64,000 nucleotides of DNA from the NCBI RefSeq assembly GCF_032670585.1, contig NZ_JAVQHL010000004.1:248001-312000 (forward strand), in the 5' to 3' direction. Each line of letters opens with the position of its first letter. Position 1 is the first letter of the stretch. The notes under the pieces are model-generated. The model ran no database searches. It was not told the origin of the DNA and was given only the letters and a program-made list of their open reading frames with translations. Positions 28,460 to 36,807 of the stretch are shown here, piece after piece. Source of the DNA: Ostreiculturibacter nitratireducens. Its GTDB lineage: Bacteria; Pseudomonadota; Alphaproteobacteria; Rhodobacterales; Rhodobacteraceae. The position numbers and the translations under genes are program-made.

Positions 28460-29542
28460 TCACCGCACCTTGAGCGTCGCGAGCCCGATGAGCGCGAGGA
28501 TCAGCGAGATAATCCAGAACCGGATCACGATCTGCGGCTCGGCCCAACCCTTCTTCTCGAAGTGGTGGTGGATCGGCGCCATCAGGAAGACCCGCCGCCC
28601 AGTGCGCTTGAAATAGGCCACCTGGATGATCACCGAAAGCGCCTCGACCACGAACAGCCCGCCAACGATCGCCAGAACGATCTCGTGCTTCGTCACCACC
28701 GCGATGGCGCCAAGCGCGCCGCCAAGCGCGAGGGAGCCAGTATCCCCCATGAACACCGCCGCAGGCGGCGCGTTGTACCACAGGAACCCGAGCCCGCCGC
28801 CGATGAGCGCCGCGGCGAAGATCAAAAGTTCGCTCGTGCCCGGCACGTAGTGGACATCGAGGTAGTTGGCGAAGACCGAGTTGCCGACGAAATAGGCGAT
28901 GATCCCCAGCGCCCCAGCCGCGATCATCACCGGCATGATGGCAAGCCCGTCGAGCCCGTCGGTCAGGTTGACCGCGTTCGCCGCGCCTACGATCACGATC
29001 ATCGAGAAAGGCACGAAGAAGAGGCTCAGGTTGATGAGCACGTCCTTGAAGAACGGAAGCGCCAGCTGGTTCGTCAACTCGTCCGGGTGCACCCAGGCCG
29101 CGATCGCCGCCGCGACGGCGGCCAGTGCCAGTCCGACGAGGAACCGGACGCGCGAAGAGACGCCCTTCGTCGACTGCTTCGTGACCTTCGCGTAGTCGTC
29201 GGCGAAGCCGATGAGCCCGAACCCGCAGGTCACGCCCAGAACGATCCAGACATAGGCGTTCGTCAGCTGCGCCCAGAGAAGCGTACTGACGAGCAGCGAG
29301 GACAGGATCAGGAGCCCACCCATCGTCGGCGTGCCGGCCTTCGCGAAATGGCCCTGCGGCCCGTCATCGCGGATCGGCTGGCCCTTGCCCTGCTTGCGCC
29401 TCAGAAGGTTGATGAGCGGCGGCCCGAAGAAAAGGCCGACGATGAGCGCAGTGAAGAACGCCCCGCCCGCACGGAACGTCACGTACTGGAAGAGGTTGAA
29501 GAAACCCCCGCCATCCGACAGGTTCTTCAGCCAATAGAGCAT
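28460..29542 (-). CDS. mraY: Phospho-MurNAc-pentapeptide transferase MraY
   Basis: Integral membrane enzyme making lipid I from UDP-MurNAc-pentapeptide and undecaprenyl phosphate. The 360 residues show the three MraY motifs: GPPLINLLRRKQGKGQPIRDDGP near the N terminus, FADDYAKV with the aspartate pair, and NLTDGLDGLA. HHHFEKKGW is near the C terminus. About ten helices. It starts one base from the murF stop. Confidence 0.98.
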   Translation of the reverse strand: MLYWLKNLSDGGGFFNLFQYVTFRAGGAFFTALIVGLFFGPPLINLLRRKQGKGQPIRDDGPQGHFAKAGTPTMGGLLILSSLLVSTLLWAQLTNAYVWIVLGVTCGFGLIGFADDYAKVTKQSTKGVSSRVRFLVGLALAAVAAAIAAWVHPDELTNQLALPFFKDVLINLSLFFVPFSMIVIVGAANAVNLTDGLDGLAIMPVMIAAGALGIIAYFVGNSVFANYLDVHYVPGTSELLIFAAALIGGGLGFLWYNAPPAAVFMGDTGSLALGGALGAIAVVTKHEIVLAIVGGLFVVEALSVIIQVAYFKRTGRRVFLMAPIHHHFEKKGWAEPQIVIRFWIISLILALIGLATLKVR

Positions 29543-31006
29543 TCACTCCACCCCGCGCATTTCACCGGCGCCCACCTGCCCCAGTTTGCGGATCGCGTCA
29601 ACGACGAGGCTGACTTTCGATCCCTTCGATCCCTTGACCAGCACAACATCGCCCGCGTCGGCGATGTGATGCGCCCGTTCGGCCAGGGCCGTCGCGGTTT
29701 CATGCCATTCGCCGCGACGGGACTGCGGCAGCGCCTCCCAGAGCGCGCGCATCCTCGGGCCGACGCAGTGCACCGTATGGATACGCGACATCATCGGATG
29801 CGCCGCGATCGCCGCGTGCAGGGTCGCCTCGTCCGGGCCGAGTTCCAGCATGTCACCCAGAACTGCGATCCGGCGGCCCTCGCGGACGCGGCCCACGCCG
29901 TCCTGCGTCTCGGCAGCGCCGAGGACATCGAGCGCGGCGGCCATCGAGGCGGGGTTTGCATTATAGGCATCGTCTATCAACTCGATCGCGAGGTGATCCT
30001 CCACGACGTCGAGCACGATCCTCTCCCGCGCGCCGCGGCCGGCGGGCGGGACCCATTCTCCGAGGTCGCAGGCGGCGACGACGGGATCGGCCCCGAGCGC
30101 CTCCGCAACGGCGATCACGCCAAGCGCATTCATGGCGAAATGCCGCCCTGCGGTACGAACCTTGAACAGGATCGGCTGGCCGCCATTCTCGCGGCGGACC
30201 GCTCGCACGACAGTCGTATCGCGCGAAAGCTGCACATCGCTCAGGCGGTAATCCGCATCGGCCGCCCCTGTCCCGCCGAATGTCAGCACCCGTCCCGCAT
30301 GGCGCGCCGCAGCCTCGGCGAGGATCGGACTCACGCCAAGGTCGGCCGGGTAGACAGCGATGCCGCCGGGTTCCAGTCCCTCGAAGATCGCGGCCTTTTC
30401 ACGCGCGATCGCCTCCAGGCTGTCGAAGGCCTCCAGATGCGCCGGCGCGACCGTGGTGATCAACGCCACGTGCGGGCGCGCCTGCCGCGCAAGCGGCGCG
30501 ATCTCACCCGGATGGTTCATGCCGATCTCGATCACGGCAAAATCGGCGTCGCGCGGCAACCGGGCGAGGGTCAGCGGCACGCCCCAATGGTTGTTGAAGC
30601 TTGCCTCGGCGGCATGGACCGAACCCTGAGCCGAAAGGACCGCCCGCAGCATCTCCTTGGTCGAGGTCTTCCCGACCGAACCCGTGACACCCACGACGCG
30701 CGCCCTTGCCCGCGCCCGTCCGGCGCGGCCCAAGTTCTCTAGCCCCTTCAGGACGTCCGGCACGATCAGGAGCGGATCATCCTCGGTGCAGCCCTCAGGC
30801 ATGCGCGACACCAGTGCCGCCGCGGCGCCTTTCCTGAGCGCGTCGGCCACGAAATCGTGCCCGTCCCGGGCGTCCTTCAGCGCCACGAACAGGTCGCCGG
30901 CCGCCAGCGCGCGGCTGTCGATCGACACGCCCGTCACGGCGAAATCCCGCGTCGCGCGCCCTCCGGTCGCCGCGACGGCCTCCGCCGAAGTCCACAGAAC
31001 GCTCAT
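29543..31006 (-). CDS. murF: UDP-MurNAc-tripeptide--D-Ala-D-Ala ligase
   Basis: Mur ligase that adds the D-Ala-D-Ala made by Ddl. The 487 residues include the N-terminal MurF domain (DSRALAAGDLFVALK), the ATP loop TGSVGKTST at about 108-116, FNNHWGVPL, EIGMNHPGEI and DAYNANPASM. Start overlaps the murE stop by 4 bp. Normal length. Confidence 0.97.
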   Translation of the reverse strand: MSVLWTSAEAVAATGGRATRDFAVTGVSIDSRALAAGDLFVALKDARDGHDFVADALRKGAAAALVSRMPEGCTEDDPLLIVPDVLKGLENLGRAGRARARARVVGVTGSVGKTSTKEMLRAVLSAQGSVHAAEASFNNHWGVPLTLARLPRDADFAVIEIGMNHPGEIAPLARQARPHVALITTVAPAHLEAFDSLEAIAREKAAIFEGLEPGGIAVYPADLGVSPILAEAAARHAGRVLTFGGTGAADADYRLSDVQLSRDTTVVRAVRRENGGQPILFKVRTAGRHFAMNALGVIAVAEALGADPVVAACDLGEWVPPAGRGARERIVLDVVEDHLAIELIDDAYNANPASMAAALDVLGAAETQDGVGRVREGRRIAVLGDMLELGPDEATLHAAIAAHPMMSRIHTVHCVGPRMRALWEALPQSRRGEWHETATALAERAHHIADAGDVVLVKGSKGSKVSLVVDAIRKLGQVGAGEMRGVE

Positions 31007-32508
31007 ATCCGGCCCTCCAGCGCGGCCACGGCGACGCTCGCCTGTTCGGCATCGTCGAATGGATAGACATCGGTGCCGATGGTCTGGCCTGTCTCGTGTC
31101 CCTTGCCGGCGATCAGCAGCGCGTCCCCCGGCCCCAGCGCATCGACGCCACGAAGGATCGCCTCGGCCCGGTCGCCCACTTCGGTCGCCTCCGGGCAGGC
31201 CGCGAGGATTTCGGCGCGGATCGCGGCGGGGTCCTCGCTTCTCGGGTTGTCGTCGGTCACGAAGACGACGTCGGCATGTTCCGCCGCAGCACGGCCCATC
31301 AGCGGACGCTTGCCCCGGTCACGGTCGCCGCCCGCGCCGAGAACGACGACGATCCGGCCAAGGACGTGCGGGCGCAGCGCCTGAAGGGCTGTGGCGACCG
31401 CGTCGGGCGTATGGGCGTAGTCCACGAACACCGCCGCGCCATTGTCGCGCGTGGCAGCAAGCTGCATCCGCCCCCGCACCGTCGCAAGCTGCGGCAGCGT
31501 GGCGAAAACCGCCTCTGGCTCTTCGCCGCCAGCGATCGCGAGCCCCGCCGCGGCAAGCACGTTGGCGGCCTGGAAACCGCCGATGAGGTTCAGCCGCACG
31601 AGGTGCGGCGCACCCTGCCAGGAAAAGCGCAGATCCTGCCCGGTCGCATCGAAACGCTGGCCAAGGATGCGCAGGTCGGCCGCGTCCGTCTGCCCGACGC
31701 CGATGATCCGCTGTCCGCGGGCGCGGGCGATCCCGGCCATGTCCGCTCCGCGCGGATCATCGAGGTTGATCACCGCCACGCCGTCTTCGGGAAGGACGCG
31801 GGCAAAGAGCCCCGCCTTCGCATCGAAATATTCGTCGAAGCTCGCGTGGTAATCGAGATGGTCCTGCGTGAAGTTCGTGAACGCCGCCGCCGCAAGCCGC
31901 ACGCCGTCGAGCCTGCGTTGCGCGAGCCCGTGAGAGGAGGCTTCCATCGCCGCGTGCGTCACCCCGGCCGCCGCCATCCGCGCGAGAAGCCGATGAAGCG
32001 TGATGGGTTCCGGCGTCGTATGCCCGGAAGGCGCGGTGAAGGCGCCCTCGACGCCCGTGGTGCCGATATTGGCGGCGAGAAGCCCCAGATGGGTCCAGAT
32101 CTGGCGCGTGAACGTCGCGACCGAAGTCTTGCCGTTGGTGCCGGTGACCGCGACCATCGTCTCGGGCTGCGCCTCGAACCAGAGAGCCGCCGCAAAGGAA
32201 AGCGCCTGGCGCGGGTCCTCGGCAATGACCAGGGCGGCGTTCGATCCGGCAAGTTCGGCCCGTGCAATGTCCGCTCCGGTCCGGTCGGTCAGGATGGCGC
32301 CAGCCCCCATGCGCAGCGCATACTGGATGAACTCCGCCCCGTGCACCTTGGTGCCCGGCAGGGCCGCGAAAAGATGGCCCGGTTTGACCTGGCGGCTGTC
32401 CACGGAAAGCCCGGTGACGCGCGCCTCGCGCCCCTGAAGGGCAGTCAGGCCGAGATCCGCCAGCGACTTGACCGCTGCCGCCCCGTCCTCGTTGGCGACG
32501 CTGCCCAT
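31003..32508 (-). CDS. murE: UDP-MurNAc-L-Ala-D-Glu--meso-diaminopimelate ligase
   Basis: Mur ligase adding the third stem residue. The 501 residues include GLSVDSRQVKPGHLFAAL, the ATP loop TGTNGKTS at about 122-129 and NFTQDHLDYH. The DNPR motif at about 418-421 selects meso-diaminopimelate rather than lysine, as expected for a Gram-negative. It overlaps murF by 4 bp and follows ftsI by 43 bp. Confidence 0.97.
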   Translation of the reverse strand: MGSVANEDGAAAVKSLADLGLTALQGREARVTGLSVDSRQVKPGHLFAALPGTKVHGAEFIQYALRMGAGAILTDRTGADIARAELAGSNAALVIAEDPRQALSFAAALWFEAQPETMVAVTGTNGKTSVATFTRQIWTHLGLLAANIGTTGVEGAFTAPSGHTTPEPITLHRLLARMAAAGVTHAAMEASSHGLAQRRLDGVRLAAAAFTNFTQDHLDYHASFDEYFDAKAGLFARVLPEDGVAVINLDDPRGADMAGIARARGQRIIGVGQTDAADLRILGQRFDATGQDLRFSWQGAPHLVRLNLIGGFQAANVLAAAGLAIAGGEEPEAVFATLPQLATVRGRMQLAATRDNGAAVFVDYAHTPDAVATALQALRPHVLGRIVVVLGAGGDRDRGKRPLMGRAAAEHADVVFVTDDNPRSEDPAAIRAEILAACPEATEVGDRAEAILRGVDALGPGDALLIAGKGHETGQTIGTDVYPFDDAEQASVAVAALEGRI

Positions 32509-32551
32509 ATCTCGTGCCCTCCGCCGCTTGTGCGGCCACCCGTTGCGCCCC

Positions 32552-34336
32552 TTAGTTGCGGACGAGTGTTACTCCAATCTCCTGCTCGGGTTCAACCACC
32601 GGCCGGAGCCCCAGAAGCGGAGCCGCCCGGCGGATGATCTCCGCCGCGACCGGGACCGCGGTCCAGCCCGCTGTCCGGCGAGGCTCCGTCCCCGATGTTT
32701 CCACTGGTTCGTCAAGGGTTACGACGAGAACATATGCTGGATCATGCGCTGGAAAGACGCTGGCGAAGGTCGCGATCACCTTGTCGTCATAGTAGCCCCC
32801 GCCGGTCGGCTTGGGCTTGTCCGCCGTGCCCGTCTTGCCCGCGACCGCATAGCCTGAGACGTCCCCGAAGCTCGCCGTGCCCCGCGTCACGACCGCGCGC
32901 AGCATCGAAAGGACCTCGGCCGCCGTATCGCCCGAAAGCACGCGCAGTCCGGTCGCGGCGGTGTCCCGCTTCAGGATCGTCGGCGACACCTTGACCCCGC
33001 CATTGGCGATCGTCGCGTAGGCCGTCGCCAGATGGAGCGGGCTGGCCGAAAGGCCGTGACCGTAGGAGATCGTCATGGTGGAGATGTCGCTCCATTTCGG
33101 CGGCAGGAGCGGCTTGCCCGTCGGCGCCTCGACCAGTTCGATGGACGTCGGCTCGAAGAAGCCGAGGGACTTCAGGAAGGTCTGCTGCCTTTCCGGGCCG
33201 ATCTCGGTCGCGATGCGCGCGGTGCCGATGTTCGACGACTTCACGATCACGTCGGTGACGGAGAGGCGCGGGCCGTAGTTGTGGAAATCGCTGATACGGA
33301 ACCGGCCCCAGCGCAGGGGTCCCTGCGTGTCGACCATCGACGCAGGCTGCACGAGGTCGAGTTCCAGCGCCTGGGCGATCGCGAAGATCTTGAAGGTGGA
33401 CCCGAGTTCATAGACGCCCTGAACCGCCCGGTTGAACAGCGGGCTTTCGCTGGCCAGCCCCTTCGCCGGAGGGGCCGGACGGGTGTTCGGGTCGAAATCC
33501 GGCAGCGAGACCATCGCGATCACCTCGCCGGTCCTCACGTCCATCAGGACAGCCGCCGCGCCCTTCGCATCCATGAGCTTCATGCCGCCATAGAGGACTT
33601 CCTCGACCGCGGCCTGCACCGACAGGTCGAGCGAAAGCTGAAGCGGGTGACCGCCGTTCGCGGGATCGCGAAGCCAGGCGTCGAATGTCTTCTCGACGCC
33701 CGCGACGCCGATTACCTCGGCCGAGCGCACGCCTTCGCGGCCGAAGCTCGCGCCGCCAAGGACATGCGCGGCAAGCTTGCCGTTCGGATAGAGCCGCATC
33801 TCGCGCGGGCCGAACAGGAGCCCCGGATCGCCGATGTCATGCACGGCCTGCATCTGCTCGGGCGAGAGTTTCTTCTTTATCCACAGGAACTTGCGCTTCC
33901 CGGTGAACTCCTCGACCAGATCGGCTTCGTCGAGATCCGGGAAGATCGCGGCCAGTTCCTTCGCCACCCTCTCGGGATCGACCATCATCTGCGGCTGCGC
34001 ATAGAGGGAATGTGTGGCCAGGTTGGTGGCCAGCACCCTGCCCTCGCGGTCCACGATGTCTGCGCGCTGCGCGATGATCGAGGCGCCGGTCACGGCGGCG
34101 CGGGGCTCCACCGGCTCCGCGGCCGATAGCATGCCCATCCTGCCACCCACCACGGCGAAAGCCGCGAAGAAGAATACACCCAGGATCAGGAGCCGCCCCT
34201 CGGCGCGCACCCGCATCTTGTCGCGCATCAGTTCGTGCCGCAGGCGGCGGTTTTCGCGTTCGATCGCGTCGGGGTTCTCGCCCTTCTCTCGGGCCCGAAG
34301 GATCCGGGCGAGCGGGCGCAGCGGGGTGCGGATCAT
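32552..34336 (-). CDS. ftsI: Septal peptidoglycan transpeptidase FtsI (PBP3)
   Basis: Class B penicillin-binding protein of the divisome that cross-links septal wall made by FtsW. The 594 residues have a basic cytoplasmic N terminus, one membrane segment near 50-68 and the pedestal domain. The transpeptidase domain has STFK near residue 315, SSN near 367 and KTGT near 499. The stop is followed 43 bp later by murE; the start overlaps ftsL by 4 bp. Confidence 0.97.
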   Translation of the reverse strand: MIRTPLRPLARILRAREKGENPDAIERENRRLRHELMRDKMRVRAEGRLLILGVFFFAAFAVVGGRMGMLSAAEPVEPRAAVTGASIIAQRADIVDREGRVLATNLATHSLYAQPQMMVDPERVAKELAAIFPDLDEADLVEEFTGKRKFLWIKKKLSPEQMQAVHDIGDPGLLFGPREMRLYPNGKLAAHVLGGASFGREGVRSAEVIGVAGVEKTFDAWLRDPANGGHPLQLSLDLSVQAAVEEVLYGGMKLMDAKGAAAVLMDVRTGEVIAMVSLPDFDPNTRPAPPAKGLASESPLFNRAVQGVYELGSTFKIFAIAQALELDLVQPASMVDTQGPLRWGRFRISDFHNYGPRLSVTDVIVKSSNIGTARIATEIGPERQQTFLKSLGFFEPTSIELVEAPTGKPLLPPKWSDISTMTISYGHGLSASPLHLATAYATIANGGVKVSPTILKRDTAATGLRVLSGDTAAEVLSMLRAVVTRGTASFGDVSGYAVAGKTGTADKPKPTGGGYYDDKVIATFASVFPAHDPAYVLVVTLDEPVETSGTEPRRTAGWTAVPVAAEIIRRAAPLLGLRPVVEPEQEIGVTLVRN

Positions 34337-34677
34337 GGGCGCGTCTCCTCGGCGATGGTCTCGACGGGATCGGTGATCGGCGGAAGGTCCGGCATGGGGT
34401 AGGCCACGGCCGAGACCGAGCCGAACTGCTCCGGCATCAGCGGCATCAGCCCGAGGCGGTCATAGTTGATCGCGGCGAGTTCGCGAAGTCGCTCGGGCCG
34501 GTTCAGATAGGCCCATTCGGCCCGGAGAACACCGAGGGAATCGCGTAGTCCCGCGATTTCCCGTTGCAGGTCCTCGACCTCGGACAGGGCGGCCTGGGTG
34601 CGGTAGTTCTCGCGATAGGCCCAGACGGCGAGCCCCATGACGGAAAGGGCGGTCAGCACGAACAACAGCGAACGCAT
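34333..34677 (-). CDS. ftsL: Cell division protein FtsL
   Basis: Small bitopic divisome protein (114 residues) with an N-terminal membrane segment at about 4-22 and a short coiled coil (LSEVEDLQREIAGLRDSLGVLRAEW) in the periplasm. The sequence RPERLRELAAINYDRLGLMPL is typical of alphaproteobacterial FtsL. Its place between rsmH and ftsI and the 4-bp overlap with ftsI settle the call despite low conservation. Confidence 0.92.
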   Translation of the reverse strand: MRSLLFVLTALSVMGLAVWAYRENYRTQAALSEVEDLQREIAGLRDSLGVLRAEWAYLNRPERLRELAAINYDRLGLMPLMPEQFGSVSAVAYPMPDLPPITDPVETIAEETRP

Positions 34678-34681
34678 CGTC

Positions 34682-35683
34682 TCAACCTCCTGTCAGGGCG
34701 GGCTTCGGAAGCCCCATCGCGGCGCGCGAAACGGGCTCGGGGGGCGCGGAGGTGCGCACGCCAACGCGAAGCTTCGCGGAACGCGCGCGGGGATTGCGGG
34801 CAACTTCCTCCTCGTCCGGGCCGATGGCGCGGCGGGTTTTCAGGGTGAAGGCGGGTTCGGCCTGAGCGCGCGCGGGGGCATGGCGGCTGCCTTGCCCCTC
34901 GGCGCCGGACCGAAGCTGGAAGAACCGCTTCACGATGCGGTCCTCCAGTGAATGGAAGGTGACGACAGCAAGGTGCCCGCCGGGCTTCAGCGCGCGCTCG
35001 GCGGCCTGGAGCCCCTCGGCCAGCTGTCCGAATTCGTCGTTCACGGCAATGCGGATCGCCTGGAAGCTGCGGGTCGCGGGGTGGCTCTGCCCCGGCTTCG
35101 GGCGCGGCAGGCAGCGTTCGACCACGGCGGCGAGTTGCCGGGTGGTGGCAAAGGGTTCGGTCTGCCGTCCGGCCACGATCGCGCGGGCGATGCGGCGGGC
35201 GGCGCGCTCCTCGCCATAGTGAAAGAGAATGTCGGCCAGGTCCGCCTCCGACGCGGAGTTGACGATGTCCGCAGCGGTGGGCCCGGTGTCGCCCATCCGC
35301 ATGTCGAGGGGCCCTTCCTTCTGGAAAGAAAAGCCCCGCTCGGCCTGGTCGAGCTGCATGGAGGACACGCCGAGGTCCAGCACCACGCCGTCGAGCGGCT
35401 CGCCCGCCAGTTCGTCCATTTCGGAGAACGTGCCCTCGACCAGCCGCAGCCGGTCGCCGAAGTCGCCGGCCCAGGACTGGGCCATGCGGAAAACGGACGG
35501 ATCGCGGTCCACGCCGATGACCCTCTCCGCGCCCGCCTCAAGCAGCGCGCGCGTGTAGCCGCCCGCGCCGAAGGTTCCGTCCAGCCACACGCCTTCGACC
35601 GGGGCCACGGCCTCGATCAGCGGCCCGATCAGAACGGGGATGTGCGGGTCTTGCCTGTCGGTCGTGGCGGCGGCAGCGGCCAT
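34682..35683 (-). CDS. rsmH: 16S rRNA (cytosine1402-N4)-methyltransferase RsmH
   Basis: SAM-dependent methyltransferase (formerly MraW) modifying C1402 in the ribosomal P site. The 333 residues begin with HIPVLIGPLIEAVAPVEGVWLDGTFGAGGYTRALLE, holding the SAM loop. They continue with DLGVSSMQLDQAERGFSF and the C-terminal VTFHSLEDRIVKRFF. It lies 3 bp after mraZ. Confidence 0.97.
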   Translation of the reverse strand: MAAAAATTDRQDPHIPVLIGPLIEAVAPVEGVWLDGTFGAGGYTRALLEAGAERVIGVDRDPSVFRMAQSWAGDFGDRLRLVEGTFSEMDELAGEPLDGVVLDLGVSSMQLDQAERGFSFQKEGPLDMRMGDTGPTAADIVNSASEADLADILFHYGEERAARRIARAIVAGRQTEPFATTRQLAAVVERCLPRPKPGQSHPATRSFQAIRIAVNDEFGQLAEGLQAAERALKPGGHLAVVTFHSLEDRIVKRFFQLRSGAEGQGSRHAPARAQAEPAFTLKTRRAIGPDEEEVARNPRARSAKLRVGVRTSAPPEPVSRAAMGLPKPALTGG

Positions 35684-35686
35684 GGC

Positions 35687-36190
35687 CTAACCCCTCGGCC
35701 TTGCCGGCAGGAGGCTTCTCGGGTCGAAATCGTCGGGATAAGCCTCGGCCAGCTTCCGCGCGCGGCTGCCGGCGGTTTCTGCGTATGTCTCGGGTTTCCA
35801 GATCTTGAAATAGTCGCCGGCCGAGATGAAGAAGGCCTCGCCTTCGAGGCCGATCTTCTCGCGAAGCTTCTGCGGCAGGACGAGCCGGCCGTCATCGTCG
35901 ATCGTCGTCTCGATCGACTGGCCGTGCATGAGTTCCTCGAGCCAGAGCCGTTCGGGCGAGCCGCGCTGCATGTCTTCGATCTGTTCGTCGATCTCCTCGA
36001 TCGCCTTCATCGTGTAGACTTCGAGCCAGTCCTGACGATCGTCGCCGTAGACGATCACGATGTTGGGGCGGAGACCTTCCTTCCATTCGGGGTCCGAGGC
36101 TTCGATGACACGGCGAAACGCGGCAGGGATGGATACCCTGCCCTTGGCGTCCACCCTGAACGTCTCCGACCCTCTGAACCTGCGTGCCAA
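35687..36190 (-). CDS. mraZ: Transcriptional regulator MraZ
   Basis: SpoVT/AbrB-like DNA-binding protein that forms a ring and regulates its own dcw operon. The product has two swapped-hairpin repeats, each with the signature: VDAKGRVSIPAAFR at about 11-24 and DDDGRLVLPQKLR in the second half. I place the start at a TTG at 36190, with AAGGAG nine bases upstream. The protein then begins with the family's xARRFRGSE and has 167 residues. A longer frame to 36328 adds low-complexity sequence that does not look like MraZ. The phased TGGGA repeats upstream are its likely binding sites. Confidence 0.93.
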   Translation of the reverse strand: MARRFRGSETFRVDAKGRVSIPAAFRRVIEASDPEWKEGLRPNIVIVYGDDRQDWLEVYTMKAIEEIDEQIEDMQRGSPERLWLEELMHGQSIETTIDDDGRLVLPQKLREKIGLEGEAFFISAGDYFKIWKPETYAETAGSRARKLAEAYPDDFDPRSLLPARPRG

Positions 36191-36462
36191 AGGCCCGCAC
36201 TCCTTGCGCCTGTCCCGTTCCCGCCCGGAAACCGGGCCCTTGAGACGACAACGGCGGATCGGGCTGCTGCCACTGCCCAATCCGCCGCCCTCGTCCCATC
36301 TCTGGGTTCGTCCGGTCCAGCGGGCCACCTGGGGGGATGTCTGCTCGCCCGCGCGCCGGATCTCTCGTTTTCGGTGGAAAGCGGGTGCCTGTATGAAACC
36401 TGCTTTTGCCTTGTTGGGGTCTTGCCGCCCCGTCCTTTCGGCCCGTTTTCCTACCGTGACTT

Positions 36463-36487
36463 AGGGATGACATGGGAATTCATGGGA
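36463..36487 (+). promoter_or_regulatory. MraZ-box-like repeats, cluster B (three repeats)
   Basis: Plus-strand AGGGA at 36463-36467 and TGGGA at 36473-36477 and 36483-36487 recur with an exact 10-bp period, that is, pentamers separated by 5 bases. MraZ proteins of other bacteria bind TGGGN repeats spaced by 5 bases. The orientation is opposite to that of cluster A and to mraZ transcription. Confidence 0.6.
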
Positions 36488-36622
36488 AGCAACAGTTTTC
36501 TTGGCCGATTCTCAATTCCCCTGAAGCAGGAAGATCAAGGAAATCAAAGATTGAAGCGCGGATTCCGGCTGCAGTCTCAGAACATTGAGCCCTGCGAGAT
36601 TAAAGGCACAACATATAGATAT

Positions 36623-36656
36623 TCCCATGGAAAACGGAATTTCCCATGAAATCCCA
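36623..36656 (-). promoter_or_regulatory. MraZ-box-like repeats, cluster A
   Basis: Minus-strand TGGGA at 36656-36652 and 36646-36642 are exactly 10 bp apart. A third TGGGA at 36627-36623 lies 19 bp further, so it is one base off phase. They point in the direction of mraZ, as MraZ boxes do elsewhere. Confidence 0.6.
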
Positions 36657-36777
36657 AATTGATCCGGCACCAGAGCCCTCAGCGGGCACCTTCAATGTCC
36701 AGACGGCTAGATTTCACGGCAGAATCCGGACGATCCACCCGTAGGTGATTCGTTTCTTGCGCCAGATTCCGGGTTTT

Positions 36778-36792
36778 TCCCGTGAGTTCCCG
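36778..36792 (-). promoter_or_regulatory. Degenerate 10-bp-phased CGGGA repeats
   Basis: Minus-strand CGGGA at 36792-36788 and 36782-36778, again 10 bp apart, but with C instead of T at the first position. They lie just past the mrp stop. Possibly a weaker third MraZ site; possibly chance. Confidence 0.3.
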
Positions 36793-36807
36793 TGGCCAGC
36801 CCGCGGG

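Larger units (their letters stand above)
36191..36807 (-). other. 617-bp intergenic region upstream of mraZ
   Basis: No gene is evident. The stretch is more AT-rich than its surroundings between about 36440 and 36740. It contains three sets of 10-bp-phased GGGA repeats, listed separately. I could not identify a convincing -35/-10 pair by eye. Confidence 0.7.

Noticed and set aside
26948..30742. A 1264-codon plus-strand open frame across murD, mraY and murF.
   Set aside because: It is antisense to three clear genes. Long antisense frames arise from GC-rich codon periodicity. The translation is Arg/Asp/Pro-rich with no family motif.
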